Assembly: GCF_023061185.1 (NCBI RefSeq)
Contig: NZ_JAKGAK010000002.1
Coordinates: 1-64,000, forward strand
Origin: Chromohalobacter beijerinckii
Lineage (GTDB): Bacteria; Pseudomonadota; Gammaproteobacteria; Pseudomonadales; Halomonadaceae
DNA: 64,000 bases
Reading direction: 5' to 3'
Shown piece by piece: positions 17,122 to 26,769 of the stretch. How positions within the stretch are numbered: the first letter of the stretch is position 1; every line of letters begins with the position of its first letter. A model generated the notes under the pieces. That model made no database searches and was not told where the DNA came from. It saw only the letters and a program-made list of their open reading frames with translations. The position numbers and the translations under genes are program-made.

Positions 17122-17538
17122 ATGAATGAAAAAACCATGTTCGCCGAACGCCTTCAAAAGGCCCTTGTTGCCGCAGGCTATGAGCCTCGCCCCTCGGTAC
17201 TTGAACGCGAGTTCAATCTCCGCTACTGGGGAAAGCCGATTACATTCCAAGCGGTACGGCGTTGGCTTCGTGGTGACTCCATTCCTGCCCAGGATAAACT
17301 TCAGGTGCTTGCCGAGTGGCTGCGTATCGAACCGCATGTGTTGCGCTATGGAGATGAGAGTGAGCGAACGCTTTACGCTACGCCCAATGAATTGGATGTC
17401 GTGCCGGTCTGCGGAGACGAAGCTGAAGTGCTGAAAATTTATCGTAGCTTGCCTAGCGAGCAACGTAAGGTGCTTCGCCATGTCATCGCCACATTCGGTA
17501 AGGCGAATACGTCCAACGATAACGAGGAGACGTCGTGA
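17122..17538 (+). CDS. small helix-turn-helix regulator-like protein
   Basis: About 138 residues. The N-terminal half (FAERLQKALVAAGYEPRPS, EREFNLRYWGKPITFQAVRRWLRG, PAQDKLQVLAEWL) matches a group of proteobacterial phage-repressor-like DNA-binding proteins that select an operator through the QAVRRWL recognition helix. The C-terminal part has YRSLPSEQRKVLRHVIATF, a conserved tail of the same group. The targets are not known. The reading frame opens with a GTG at 17074; 17122 (MNEKTMF) is preferred by alignment, but no clear ribosome site marks either. It is divergent from the GGDEF/EAL gene and may regulate it. Confidence 0.7.
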   Translation: MNEKTMFAERLQKALVAAGYEPRPSVLEREFNLRYWGKPITFQAVRRWLRGDSIPAQDKLQVLAEWLRIEPHVLRYGDESERTLYATPNELDVVPVCGDEAEVLKIYRSLPSEQRKVLRHVIATFGKANTSNDNEETS

Positions 17539-17639
17539 GTGAAACCGTCAAGGTGTCTAGCCTCATTCTCCACGGTGGAGGCAGGGGCGCTTTGAGGGTG
17601 TCAGTGAAATCGCAAGTTTTGGACCGCGCCGTGTGTTAA
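17535..17639 (+). CDS. possible translationally coupled small ORF (34 residues)
   Basis: A GTG at 17535 overlaps the stop codon of the preceding regulator gene (GTGA). It has GAGGAG 5 bases upstream, which is good ribosome-site placement. The 34-residue product (VSETVKVSSLILHGGG...) has no domain I recognise. The overlap and ribosome site argue for translation; the short length and lack of known relatives argue against. It could also be the decayed start of a lost downstream gene. Confidence 0.3.
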   Translation: MSETVKVSSLILHGGGRGALRVSVKSQVLDRAVC

Positions 17640-17989
17640 GCGCTATGAAACTTCTTGATGACGAAGATACTTGCAGGCTATCGAGCGGGGCGGTGTGATT
17701 GAGTGTTGCCCATGGCGATCCCTTGCCATGCGGGGCTTGGCGGGCTTCTTTGCCACGTTCTAGATGGCTGAGAAGAGGCTGGCAATGGCCTTTCTAGCCG
17801 TCTGGGCAACTCGGTGTAGGTAGACAGTCACTGCGGTTATTTCCTATACATGAAGCGGGGGACGGGAGGTCCTCCAGCCAGATTGCACTATCGCGCCAGC
17901 GGTTCGATCCCAAGGCCAGCGGTTCGATTCCAGGGAAAGGGCGTAGCGGCATGCTGTGCCACATACGAAAATGATGGGGAGATATTATC
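17640..17989. other. non-coding stretch upstream of the catalase gene
   Basis: With the small ORF at 17535-17639 excluded, this leaves about 350 bases without a convincing gene. It holds a tandem 20-bp repeat at 17896-17935 and presumably the catalase promoter. I see no OxyR-like site that I would defend, and no RNA gene. Confidence 0.6.
17896..17935. repeat. tandem 20-bp direct repeat upstream of the catalase gene
   Basis: CCAGCGGTTCGATCCCAAGG (17896-17915) is followed immediately by CCAGCGGTTCGATTCCAGGG (17916-17935), with 18 of 20 positions identical. It lies 55 bases before the catalase start codon. GGTTCGATTCC resembles a tRNA T-loop, but no tRNA fold can be drawn around it. It may be a duplicated regulatory site or a slippage product. 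Confidence 0.7.
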
Positions 17990-18352
17990 GTGACGCAAGA
18001 CAATCGCAAGCCGACGACGACAGATGCCGGAATTCCAGTGGCCAGTGATGAGCATTCGCTGTCCGTGGGGCCTGACGGTCCGCTCGTTCTGCACGATCAC
18101 TATCTCATCGAGCAGATGGCGAACTTCAATCGCGAACGGATTCCCGAGCGCCAGCCGCACGCCAAGGGCAGTGGGGCATTCGGTCATTTCGAGGTGACCG
18201 ACGATGTCAGCAAGTACACCAAGGCGGCCGTCTTCCAGCCTGGCACCAAGACCGACGTACTGATCCGTTTCTCCACGGTAGCCGGTGAGCGCGGGAGCCC
18301 CGATACGTGGCGCGATCCGCGCGGGTTCTCGATCAAGTTCTACACCAGTGAA
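17990..18352 (+). pseudogene. katA: catalase, N-terminal fragment (gene split by IS3-type element)
   Basis: The first 121 codons of a monofunctional haem catalase, starting at GTG 17990 with GGGGAG 9 bases upstream. Visible blocks are [21 protein letters not shown], the catalytic His in [18 protein letters not shown], and [20 protein letters not shown] with [10 protein letters not shown]. The frame then enters the insertion sequence and stops 18 codons later at 18406. The remaining gene resumes at 20014 in the same frame. Without the insertion the protein would be about 487 residues, the usual small-subunit length. As it stands the product lacks the active-site Asn and the haem-ligand Tyr, so it should be inactive. 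Confidence 0.93.
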
Positions 18353-18384
18353 GCGATGACTGTCAAGCTTGTTGGAACCTGGAA

Positions 18385-19449
18385 TCAGGCGGCTTCTAAT
18401 CGCTGATCCTGTTGAACCAGCGGGTCTTCCTGGTCGGGGTTCAGCCAGACTGTCCGGCGCGGTGTCCAGTTGCGGGTGGCACTGCTCCACCGCCCGGGAT
18501 GTTGCCGTTTCGCCTCGGCATAGATGGCGCCTCGCCTTGCCAGCACCTCGTTATCCAGGCCGGCATGCCGCTCACCCGGGGTGACGAACCGTATGGCGCT
18601 GTGGCGGTGTTCGTGGTTGTACCAGTGCACGAAGCGCGTCACCCACTGCTGCGCCGCTAACAGGCTCTCGTAGCCGTCCATCGGGTAGTCGGGCCGGTAC
18701 TTGCAGGTCCTGAACAGCGACTCCGAGAAGGCGTTGTCATTGGAGACCCGAGGGCGGCTGTACGATGGGGTGATGTTTAACCGCTGCAGCGTCGCCTGAA
18801 GCGTCGAGCCTTTCATGGCGGAGCCATTATCGGCGTGCAATACCAGTGGCTGGTTGATGCAGCCTTCCCGCAGTACGGCACGCTGGATTACCTCGCTGCT
18901 GTTGGCCATGGATTCCTGGTCGAAGACCTCGGCATCGACGATTTTGCGGCTGTAGATGTCGATGATCATGTACAGGTAGTAGAACTGCCCACGCACCTGG
19001 GTCGGTAAGTAGGTCACGTCCCAGCTCCAGCAAGCATTGGGGCGTGTCACCCGGTGTCGCTGTGGGTCGCCCTTGGGACGTGGAGCGCGAGCGCGGCCAC
19101 GGTGGTGCTGCTCACCATGCTCCCGGAGGATGCGGTAGTAGCTGGACTCTGACGCCACGTAGCGGCCTTCTTCGTCCAGCAGCCGCGGCACGATCTGTCC
19201 GGGCGGCAGGCTGGCGAACTCAGGACGATGGCAAATCTCCAGCACCTGCTGACGTTCCTCCGGCGATAGGGCATGGCGCGGGACAGGCCTCACCGCTTTA
19301 GGCCGGCGATCCTGATCACCCCGCACCCAGCGGCGATACGTGTTGGTACCGATGCCGAGCTCTGCACACGCGGCTTGCAGGCGGGCTCCTTCGGCGAGGG
19401 CCTCATCGATCAGCTGTATGGCGTCCTGGCGATCTGAAGTGCTGATCAT
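18385..19449 (-). CDS. IS3-family transposase OrfB (DDE integrase)
   Basis: A 354-residue rve-type integrase. An N-terminal helix-turn-helix ([19 protein letters not shown]) is followed by an HTH_21-like segment ([20 protein letters not shown]). The catalytic core has the first Asp in [13 protein letters not shown], the second in [11 protein letters not shown] and the Glu in [16 protein letters not shown], so the DDE triad is intact. The C-terminal [19 protein letters not shown] block is typical of IS3 OrfB. Its start codon overlaps the end of OrfA by 4 bases (ATGA), suggesting translational coupling rather than the programmed frameshift used by many IS3 elements. Confidence 0.93.
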   Translation of the reverse strand: MISTSDRQDAIQLIDEALAEGARLQAACAELGIGTNTYRRWVRGDQDRRPKAVRPVPRHALSPEERQQVLEICHRPEFASLPPGQIVPRLLDEEGRYVASESSYYRILREHGEQHHRGRARAPRPKGDPQRHRVTRPNACWSWDVTYLPTQVRGQFYYLYMIIDIYSRKIVDAEVFDQESMANSSEVIQRAVLREGCINQPLVLHADNGSAMKGSTLQATLQRLNITPSYSRPRVSNDNAFSESLFRTCKYRPDYPMDGYESLLAAQQWVTRFVHWYNHEHRHSAIRFVTPGERHAGLDNEVLARRGAIYAEAKRQHPGRWSSATRNWTPRRTVWLNPDQEDPLVQQDQRLEAA

Positions 19450-19937
19450 TCGTCCTCGTCCCCCCAGATCGCTCGTGCCTTTTTTCGCAATGTCAGTAGT
19501 GCAGCGGTTTCCGCCAGCGCGGCCTCCTTGCGGCGGAGCTCGCGCTTGAGTGCTTTGTTCTCCTGGCGCTCCGCCTTGCGTGCCTCACTCTGCTGCTTGG
19601 TGGCGGCATCGCTTCGGTCGTTAGCGCCTTCACAGCTCGCACGCCAGCGCTGGACCTGCTCGGGATAGAGGCCACGCTGCCGGCAGTATTCGGCACGCTC
19701 AGCCTCGCTGAGGGCCGCCGTCTCCAGAACGGCGTGGAACTTGTCCTGCGAGCTCCAGCCTTCGGGATCATCGCTCTGGTCAGGTAGCAAACGGCCTGCT
19801 TGTCGAGCCTTCTTGCGCCAGTTGTACAGTGTCGCAGCGGAGATGCCTTCTTCCTGGGCCACTTCTGCCACCGTGCGGTTGTGCGGTGGGAGCAGCTTCT
19901 TGAGGATGGCTTCCCGGCGCTCGTCGGAGTACTTCAT
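19446..19937 (-). CDS. IS3-family transposase OrfA (HTH_Tnp_1)
   Basis: About 163 residues. The N-terminal helix-turn-helix (SDERREAILKKLLPPHNRTV, AEEGIS-like QEEGISAATLYNWRKKAR) is typical of IS3/IS911 OrfA. The middle and C-terminal part is a charged, leucine-containing helix (AERQENKALKRELRRKEAALAE), probably the coiled-coil multimerisation region. The start at 19937 follows GAGG; an in-frame ATG at 19958 is also possible. It is longer than a classical 90-110 residue OrfA because of an added segment (residues about 55-110). It is co-transcribed with OrfB. Confidence 0.88.
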   Translation of the reverse strand: MKYSDERREAILKKLLPPHNRTVAEVAQEEGISAATLYNWRKKARQAGRLLPDQSDDPEGWSSQDKFHAVLETAALSEAERAEYCRQRGLYPEQVQRWRASCEGANDRSDAATKQQSEARKAERQENKALKRELRRKEAALAETAALLTLRKKARAIWGDEDE

Positions 19938-20013
19938 CGGAACCTCATCACGCCCCATATGGTTCAGAGTCTAACAGCCGCTGAAACTCCAACTAGCGTG
20001 ACAGTGGGGGGAA

Positions 20014-21114
20014 GGCAACTACGACATGGTGGGGAACAACACGCCGGTGTTCTTCATCCGTGACCCGATGAAGTTTCAGCACTTCATCCGCTCCCAGAAG
20101 CGTCGCGCCGACAACAATCTGCGCGACCACGACATGCAATGGGATTTCTGGACGCTGTCGCCGGAGTCCGCGCACCAGGTCACCTGGTTGATGGGTGATC
20201 GAGGCATTCCCAAGACATGGCGGCACATGAACGGCTATTCCAGCCACACTTACATGTGGGCCAATGCTCAGGGCGAGAAGTTCTGGGTCAAGTACCACTT
20301 CAAGACCGATCAGGGCATCGAGTGCCTGACCCAGGAAGAAGCCGATCGCCTGGCCGGTGAAGACGGTGACTATCACACCCGCGATCTGTACGACGCCATC
20401 GGGCGCGGCGATTACCCGAGCTGGACGCTCTACATGCAGATCATGCCGTTCGCGGATGCCGATACCTATCGCATCAATCCGTTCGACCTGACCAAGGTCT
20501 GGCCGCATGACGATTATCCGCTGATCAAGGTCGGCAAGCTTCAGCTGAATCGCAACCCGACCGACAACCATGCCGAAATCGAGCAGGCCGCCTTCGAGCC
20601 CAACAACCTCGTGCCCGGCATCGGCATCAGCCCGGACAAGATGCTCATCGGTCGCGTGTTCTCCTATGCCGATGCGCACCGCGCACGTCTCGGGGTCAAC
20701 TACAAGCAGATCCCGGTCAACGCGCCCCAGGCGCCCGTGCATAGCTACAGCAAGGACGGGGCGATGCGCATCAACAAGGTATCCGATCCGGTGTATGCGC
20801 CCAACTCCAAGGGCGGTCCGGCGGCGGATGGCGAGCGTTATCCCACCGATTCCACCTGGGAAGCCAATGGGCAGATGGTGCGCGCACCCTATGCCTTGCG
20901 CAAGGATGACGATGACTACAGCCAGGCCAACGACCTGATCAACAAGGTCATGGACGATGCCGCTCGCGATCGTCTGGTCAACAACGTGGTCGGCCATGTC
21001 TCCGACGGCGTCGAGGAACCGGTGCTGTCGCGCGTGTTCGAGTACTGGAAGAACATCGATGCCGAGATCGGTCGCCGCATCGAAGCAGGGGTGAAAGCGA
21101 ACAAGGCCGGATAA
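20014..21114 (+). pseudogene. katA: catalase, C-terminal fragment
   Basis: The remaining 366 codons of the catalase, in frame with the N-terminal part once the IS and one target copy are removed. It contains the active-site Asn in [13 protein letters not shown], then [34 protein letters not shown] and [14 protein letters not shown]. The proximal haem-ligand motif [14 protein letters not shown] carries the Tyr. Apart from the insertion no frameshift or stop is present, which argues that the disruption is recent. A stand-alone product starting at the internal ATG 20026 would lack the catalytic His. A clear terminator follows. Confidence 0.93.
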
Positions 21115-21146
21115 CGACGTACCGCGCCTGATTCGTTGGATCGACC

Positions 21147-21187
21147 GCACGGCCCGCTTCTTTTCAGGGAAGCGGGCCGTGCTTTTG
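21147..21187 (+). terminator. rho-independent terminator after the catalase gene
   Basis: A 14-bp perfect stem, GCACGGCCCGCTTC (21147-21160) with GAAGCGGGCCGTGC (21169-21182), has an 8-base loop and is followed by TTTTG. It ends the catalase transcript before the convergent aldo/keto reductase gene. Confidence 0.9.
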
Positions 21188-21239
21188 TTAAGCTCGTGGT
21201 TAGTGCCGGGATTGGCTCGTAATGGCGTGGGGTGTCGTG

Positions 21240-22283
21240 TCAGCGCTTGGCATCGGCCAGCTGTTGACGGCGATAGTCGCCCTGACGTTCGAACATCCAG
21301 CCTGGATACTCGGCGGGGAGCGCGCTGACGGCATCGAGCTCGGCGAGTTCCTCGGTGCTCAGTGTGACCTGTGTGGCGGCGATGTTGTCGTCGAGTTGGT
21401 CGACGCGCTTGGCGCCCACGATGACACTCGTCACCGCTGACTGATGCAGCAACCAGGCTAGCGCGACCTGGGCCACGGATACGCTGTGTACCTTGGCGAT
21501 CTTGGCCATGACATCGATGCAGTCAAAGGCACGCTCTTTATCGACTGGGGGGAAGTCGAAGTTAAGGCGACGGCTGCCCGCTTCGCCCTGGCTGTCGCGC
21601 GTGTACTTGCCACTCAAGAAGCCACCCGCGAGTGGGCTCCAGACCATCAGCCCGAGGTTTTCGCTCTGCAGCATGGGGATCAGCTCACGCTCGAGATCAC
21701 GCCCGGCAAGGGTGTAATACGCCTGCAGCGACTCGAAGCGAGCCAGGCCGTGACGTTCGGCGATGCCGAGTGCCTTCATGATCTGCCAGGCCGCCCAGTT
21801 GGAGACCCCGACGTAACGCACGTGACCGTGCTGCACGAGGGTATCGAGTGCGCGAACGGCTTCCTCGATGGGGGTGGCGGGATCGAAGCCGTGGATCTGA
21901 TAAACGTCGAGGTGGTCGAGCTGCAGGCGTTTCAGGCTGGCTTTGATACCTTCCATGATGTGATAACGCGACATGCCACGTGCGTTGACGCCCTTGCCGG
22001 TTTCGCCGAACACCTTGGACGCGACGACGATCTCATCGCGCGGGACATCCAGATTCTTGAGCGCCTGGCCGATGATGATTTCAGACTGGCCCTGGGAATA
22101 TACATCGGCGGTGTCGATGAAGTTGATGCCAGCATCCAGCGCGCGGCCGATCAAGCGCTCGGCATCGCTTTGCTGCAAGTCGCCGATCTGACTCCAGAGC
22201 TCACCCTGGCCACCGAAGGTCATGGTGCCGAGGCACAGTTCTGAGACGAACAAACCGGTATTGCCAAATGGTTGATAACGCAT
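21240..22283 (-). CDS. aldo/keto reductase
   Basis: A 347-residue TIM-barrel NADPH-dependent reductase of the AKR superfamily. The catalytic tetrad is visible: Asp and Tyr in GINFIDTADVYSQGQSE, Lys in IVVASKVFGE, and His in YQIHGFDP. Substrate-loop and nucleotide residues follow in YVGVSNWAAWQ and VWSPLAGGFLSGKYTR. The cofactor phosphate region SVIVGAKRVDQLDDNI lies near the C-terminus. The subgroup is the YajO/IolS-like type that reduces aldehydes and sugars, and the specific substrate is unknown. It is a single gene, convergent with the split catalase and followed upstream by a long intergenic region. Confidence 0.9.
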   Translation of the reverse strand: MRYQPFGNTGLFVSELCLGTMTFGGQGELWSQIGDLQQSDAERLIGRALDAGINFIDTADVYSQGQSEIIIGQALKNLDVPRDEIVVASKVFGETGKGVNARGMSRYHIMEGIKASLKRLQLDHLDVYQIHGFDPATPIEEAVRALDTLVQHGHVRYVGVSNWAAWQIMKALGIAERHGLARFESLQAYYTLAGRDLERELIPMLQSENLGLMVWSPLAGGFLSGKYTRDSQGEAGSRRLNFDFPPVDKERAFDCIDVMAKIAKVHSVSVAQVALAWLLHQSAVTSVIVGAKRVDQLDDNIAATQVTLSTEELAELDAVSALPAEYPGWMFERQGDYRRQQLADAKR

Positions 22284-22614
22284 GAAAAACTCCTGACGGT
22301 GGTGAAATCGACCCTCGTAGGTAACCGCCGTTGTAGCCCGTGGCGCTGATAAGCGGCATGGGACAAGACGACTTCCCTCAGTATGGACGCTATGAAGACA
22401 GACAAAATGCGCGATTCTGTCGAGTTCATGCCCGATTCTGTAATCGGCTCATCGGCCCTTTCATCATGTTTTCCCGCCCGAGAGGGTAAGAGCGTCCAGC
22501 GCAGACCCACGCTTCCATTACTGGTTATCGTCTATAGTGGGTCATGCGCAACACGATGGAATCGTGTCAGGAAGGACAGCCGGGCTAACCTCGGCCTATC
22601 AGGGAGGAAGGATC
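22284..22614. other. intergenic region with no gene seen
   Basis: About 330 bases between two divergent genes. It contains a small hairpin CCGATT-CTGT-AATCGG at 22432-22447 that could be an operator, and presumably both promoters. I see no open frame with a ribosome site and no RNA gene. Confidence 0.6.
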
Positions 22615-23409
22615 TTGTTCTGTGAGGCGAATGTATCGATCGCACGCCGTCTGGCGGGCGGTGGCGTCATGTTGGGCGTTCTGGCGGTGCTTGGCGGTTG
22701 CCAAGCATGGTCGCCGGCGCCGGAAGGGCTGGATGTCGAGCGCGTGGAGAAAAGCTTCGTCGAGGGTGATTGCCCGGCAGGACGTTGTGCGACCATCGAG
22801 ATCGAATCGCTGCGTTTACCCGGAGCACTGGGCCTGAGCGAGCGGCTGCGAGATGCGCTGCTGAGCATGGGCTCGGGTATCACTAATGGTGAAAGCGAAG
22901 TGGTGGCTGCGTCCTGGGAAGAGTATGCGCAGACGTTCTTCGACGAGGCCAAGGCGGCGCGGAAACGCGTGCCTGAATTGCCCGGCTACCAGGCGGTCTT
23001 CAAGGCGGAGGTCTATGACCGGCATGCCGATCTGACTACCATCAAGCTCGATAGCTACGTGTTCACCGGCGGGGCGCACGGTATGCCGCTGACGCAGTTC
23101 ATGGTCATCGACGAACGCGAGCGACGCGTGGTGACACTCGATGACATGCTGCGCGAGGGCCAGACGTCCGCGTATCGCAAGGCACTGTCGCGCGCGCATC
23201 TACGTTGGCTGGAAGAACAACAGGCGGGTGCCGACTTTGTCGAATCCTGGCCGCTGAGCATGAACCGCAACGTGGCACCGTTTGCCGATGAATGGCGGGT
23301 GCGTTACAACGCCTATGACATCGCGCCTTATTCTTATGGGCAGCCGGAGCTACGCATTCCTGCCCAGGCGCTCGAAGGAATCGTCAAGCCGCGCTATCTG
23401 GAGCGCTGA
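22615..23409 (+). CDS. RsiV/DUF3298-family lipoprotein
   Basis: A 264-residue envelope lipoprotein. The TTG at 22615 is chosen because GGGAGG lies 7 bases upstream and it opens a short positively charged region before the hydrophobic VMLGVLAVLGGC lipobox (Cys near residue 29). The C-terminal half has the DUF3298 pattern: DLTTIKLDSYVFTGGAHGM with the Gly-Gly-Ala-His block, FMVIDERERRVVTLDDML, and IAPYSYGQPELRIPAQAL. In Bacillus RsiV the domain binds lysozyme; in Gram-negative bacteria the function is not settled. It is apparently a single gene. Confidence 0.85.
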   Translation: MFCEANVSIARRLAGGGVMLGVLAVLGGCQAWSPAPEGLDVERVEKSFVEGDCPAGRCATIEIESLRLPGALGLSERLRDALLSMGSGITNGESEVVAASWEEYAQTFFDEAKAARKRVPELPGYQAVFKAEVYDRHADLTTIKLDSYVFTGGAHGMPLTQFMVIDERERRVVTLDDMLREGQTSAYRKALSRAHLRWLEEQQAGADFVESWPLSMNRNVAPFADEWRVRYNAYDIAPYSYGQPELRIPAQALEGIVKPRYLER

Positions 23410-23486
23410 CGGCATGCGTTAACCGGGAGGGTGTCGCTGACGGTCGTGTCTCGTGAGGGCGATCGTCGCAGGCGGTGATCGTACGA

Positions 23487-23675
23487 TCAGGCGTTCGAGT
23501 CGTGCTCGGGCTTGCCTTTTTGCTGGGCCGAGGCCATGGCTTCCAGCTCCTCTTCGCTCATCGAGTCGTACATCGACTTCGCGGCTCCCTCTAGCTCACT
23601 GGCCTTTTTCTCGCCGCGTTTGGCGGCGAGCGCGGCACCGGCAGCCATTTGTTGGGCCTGAGACTTGGCGGGCAT
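23487..23675 (-). CDS. small DUF3008-like protein
   Basis: A 62-residue polar, Ala/Lys/Glu-rich protein. It begins MPAKSQAQQMAAGAALAAKRGE and has SMYDSMSEEELEAMAS, the pattern of the DUF3008 family of small proteins found in many proteobacteria. It has no signal peptide. The start at 23675 has AGAGGTGA upstream; an in-frame ATG at 23705 is less likely. The function is unknown. The low complexity and charge suggest a stress-related or nucleic-acid-associated small protein, but that is only inference. Confidence 0.82.
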   Translation of the reverse strand: MPAKSQAQQMAAGAALAAKRGEKKASELEGAAKSMYDSMSEEELEAMASAQQKGKPEHDSNA

Positions 23676-23815
23676 ATCGTCACCTCTTCCGTGATGGCGC
23701 TTCAATAAGCGTGGCTATCTTAAGCCAAGATAGACGCTGCCACGGGCATCGCAATATCACGATGGTGACCGTATGTGTCCCGACCGACACGAGCCAGGCA
23801 TCTAGTGCTCTTTTA

Positions 23816-24811
23816 TTATTCCTTGCGCTGCTTGAGCTGTTCCTTCAGGGGGCCAGGCACCTTCTTGATGATCAAGCGATCATGCTCGGCGTCGAATTCG
23901 ATACTGTTGCCGAGCAAGTGAGAGTCGAAGCTGATCGAGACACCGCTGGCGCGCCCTGTGAAGCGCCGGAATTGATTGAGCGCACGCTTGTCTGGCGGGA
24001 TCTCTTCGGAGAGCCCGTAATCCTGATGGCGAATGTAGTCATAAAACGCCTTGGGATGTTGCTCGTCGATGAGTTCGGACAGCTCGTCGAGGGTTACCTT
24101 TTCGCCGTGCTTGGCCTGGGTGCTGGCGTAGTCGATCACGGCATCGGTCTTCTCGCGGCTGGCGTCGTCGGGCAAGTCCTCGCGCTCGACATAGTCACTG
24201 AAGGCCTTGAGCAGGGTCCGGGTTTCACCGCTGGCATCCACGCCTTCCTCGACGCCGAGTAGTTCGCGGAAGCCTTCGGCGAACTTCTTGCCGCCACGAT
24301 CCTTGATGAAAGATACATACTGCTGTGAATGGCCGCCTTGCCATTGGGCGAGGTCGATGCGCACGGCGAGCATCAATTGGCCAAGATTGAGCTGAGGCGT
24401 TTCGGTCACTTCGAGGGCATTGTCGATGGCAAAGCCCTGGCGATGATGGAGAAGCGCTACGCTGACGTACTGCGTTTCGCCGTGCTGATAATGCACGAAT
24501 AGCAGATGGCCACCCACCGAGAGGTGGGCGTCGATCAAGGCATTGATGCGCTCCGCCATCCGCGCGCTCCAGGTGACGAAATCGATCGATCCGGCTAGAT
24601 ACTCCGAGAGTCCCGCGGCGAAGGCGCTGCTGCCGGTCTCGCCGAAGTGACCCCACGCCTTGGGCTTGGCATGAAAGCTGTCATTGACACTCGTCAGCAG
24701 TGCCTCGAGAGATGCCGTCGATGACGGTGCGTGCTCGGCGCAGGTCAGCATGGCGGGCGTCTCGGTATCGGGCTTGTCGATGCGATGGATGGTGCTGGTC
24801 AGAATCGGCAT
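23816..24811 (-). CDS. yejK: nucleoid-associated protein YejK
   Basis: A 331-residue protein aligned over its length with YejK/NdpA. Blocks include SVNDSFHAKPKAWGHFG, FVHYQHGETQYVSVALLHHR, DLAQWQGGHSQQYVSFIKDRGGKKFAEGF and the C-terminal FDSHLLGNSIEFDAEHDRLIIKKVP. YejK binds DNA and interacts with topoisomerase IV in E. coli. It is cytoplasmic and nucleoid-bound. It stands alone on the minus strand between the DUF3008 gene and the ABC exporter genes. Confidence 0.94.
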   Translation of the reverse strand: MPILTSTIHRIDKPDTETPAMLTCAEHAPSSTASLEALLTSVNDSFHAKPKAWGHFGETGSSAFAAGLSEYLAGSIDFVTWSARMAERINALIDAHLSVGGHLLFVHYQHGETQYVSVALLHHRQGFAIDNALEVTETPQLNLGQLMLAVRIDLAQWQGGHSQQYVSFIKDRGGKKFAEGFRELLGVEEGVDASGETRTLLKAFSDYVEREDLPDDASREKTDAVIDYASTQAKHGEKVTLDELSELIDEQHPKAFYDYIRHQDYGLSEEIPPDKRALNQFRRFTGRASGVSISFDSHLLGNSIEFDAEHDRLIIKKVPGPLKEQLKQRKE

Positions 24812-24879
24812 GGTGGCATCTTGGTGAAAACGAAAACGGGCATGATAACGCGCAGCACGGGCCAGCTTCTAAGGCCTGT

Positions 24880-25637
24880 CTAGGGCTTGATGTTGTAACC
24901 GGTCTTGAAGATCCAGCCGACCAGCGCCAGGCACAGGCCCAGAAACACCAGGATCATGAGCAGGCTGGCGCCGACACTCACATCACTGATGCCATAGAAG
25001 CTCCAGCGAAAGCCACTGACCAAATAAACGACTGGGTTGAACAGCGTCACCGTCTGCCACACAGGGGGCAGCATGTCGATGGAGTAGAAGCTTCCTCCCA
25101 AGAAGGTCAGCGGCGTAATGATCAACAACGGCACCAGTTGTAGTTTCTCGAAGCCCTCCGCCCAGATACCGATGATAAAGCCCAGCAGGCTGAAGGTAAG
25201 GGCGGTGAGCGCCAGGAACAGCAACATCCAGAATGGGTGGTCGATACGCAAGGGCACGAAGAAGCTGGCGGTGACGAGAATGATCAAGCCCAGAATGAGC
25301 GACTTGGTGGCCGCCGCGCCCACGTACCCGAGAACGATTTCGAGATAAGAGACCGGCGCCGAGAGTACCTCGTAGATGGTGCCGGTGAACTTGGGAAAGA
25401 AGATCCCGAACGAGGCGTTGGAGACGCTCTGCGTGAGAAGCATCAACATGATCAGCCCGGGCACGATGAAGGCGCCGTAGCTGACGCCTTCGACTTCCTG
25501 AATGCGCGAGCCGATGGCGGCGCCGAAGACCACGAAATAAAGCGATGTGGAGATCACTGGCGAGACCAGGCTTTGCAGCAACGTGCGCCACGCGCGTGCC
25601 AATTCGAAATGGTAAATGGTGCCGACCGCGCGGAAAT

Positions 25638-25641
<4 letters not shown>
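24880..25641 (-). CDS. ABC-2 type exporter permease (YadH-like)
   Basis: A 253-residue ABC-2 permease with about six membrane helices. The family signature is visible in [42 protein letters not shown] (residues about 55-96) and in [23 protein letters not shown] near residue 190. This is the E. coli YadH type. It forms an exporter with the ATPase encoded directly upstream; the start codon overlaps the ATPase stop by 4 bases (ATGA). The exported substrate is not known from sequence. Confidence 0.92.
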
Positions 25642-26648
<1,007 letters not shown>

Positions 26649-26769
26649 GCGATACCGGGCTCCCGTGGAGAATGGGACGATCAGTATAGGCGTGCGCCGG
26701 CATGCCGTGGCCGGCGCTCACCTGATCGGTAAGTACGTCGTCGGCGAGTGCATCGTCGACGAGGCCGGG

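Larger units (their letters stand above)
18353..20010 (-). mobile_element. IS3-family insertion sequence inside the catalase gene
   Basis: A 1658-bp element bounded by an apparent 3-bp duplication GAA (18350-18352 and 20011-20013), which restores the catalase frame exactly when removed. The ends form an imperfect inverted repeat. The left end reads ACTGTCAAGCTTGTTGGA from 18358 and the complement of the right end reads ACTGTCACGCTAGTTGGA from about 20005, with further matches inward. It carries two overlapping transposase genes on the minus strand. Element length is at the upper end for IS3, matching the long OrfA and OrfB. Confidence 0.9.

Noticed and set aside
17896-17935. tRNA-like T-loop sequences GGTTCGATCCC and GGTTCGATTCC
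   Set aside because: No acceptor, D or anticodon arms can be drawn around them; they belong to a tandem repeat.
19993-21150. 385-codon open frame on the minus strand across the catalase C-terminal half
   Set aside because: Composition is Val/Ile/His-rich shadow of catalase codons; no domain recognised.
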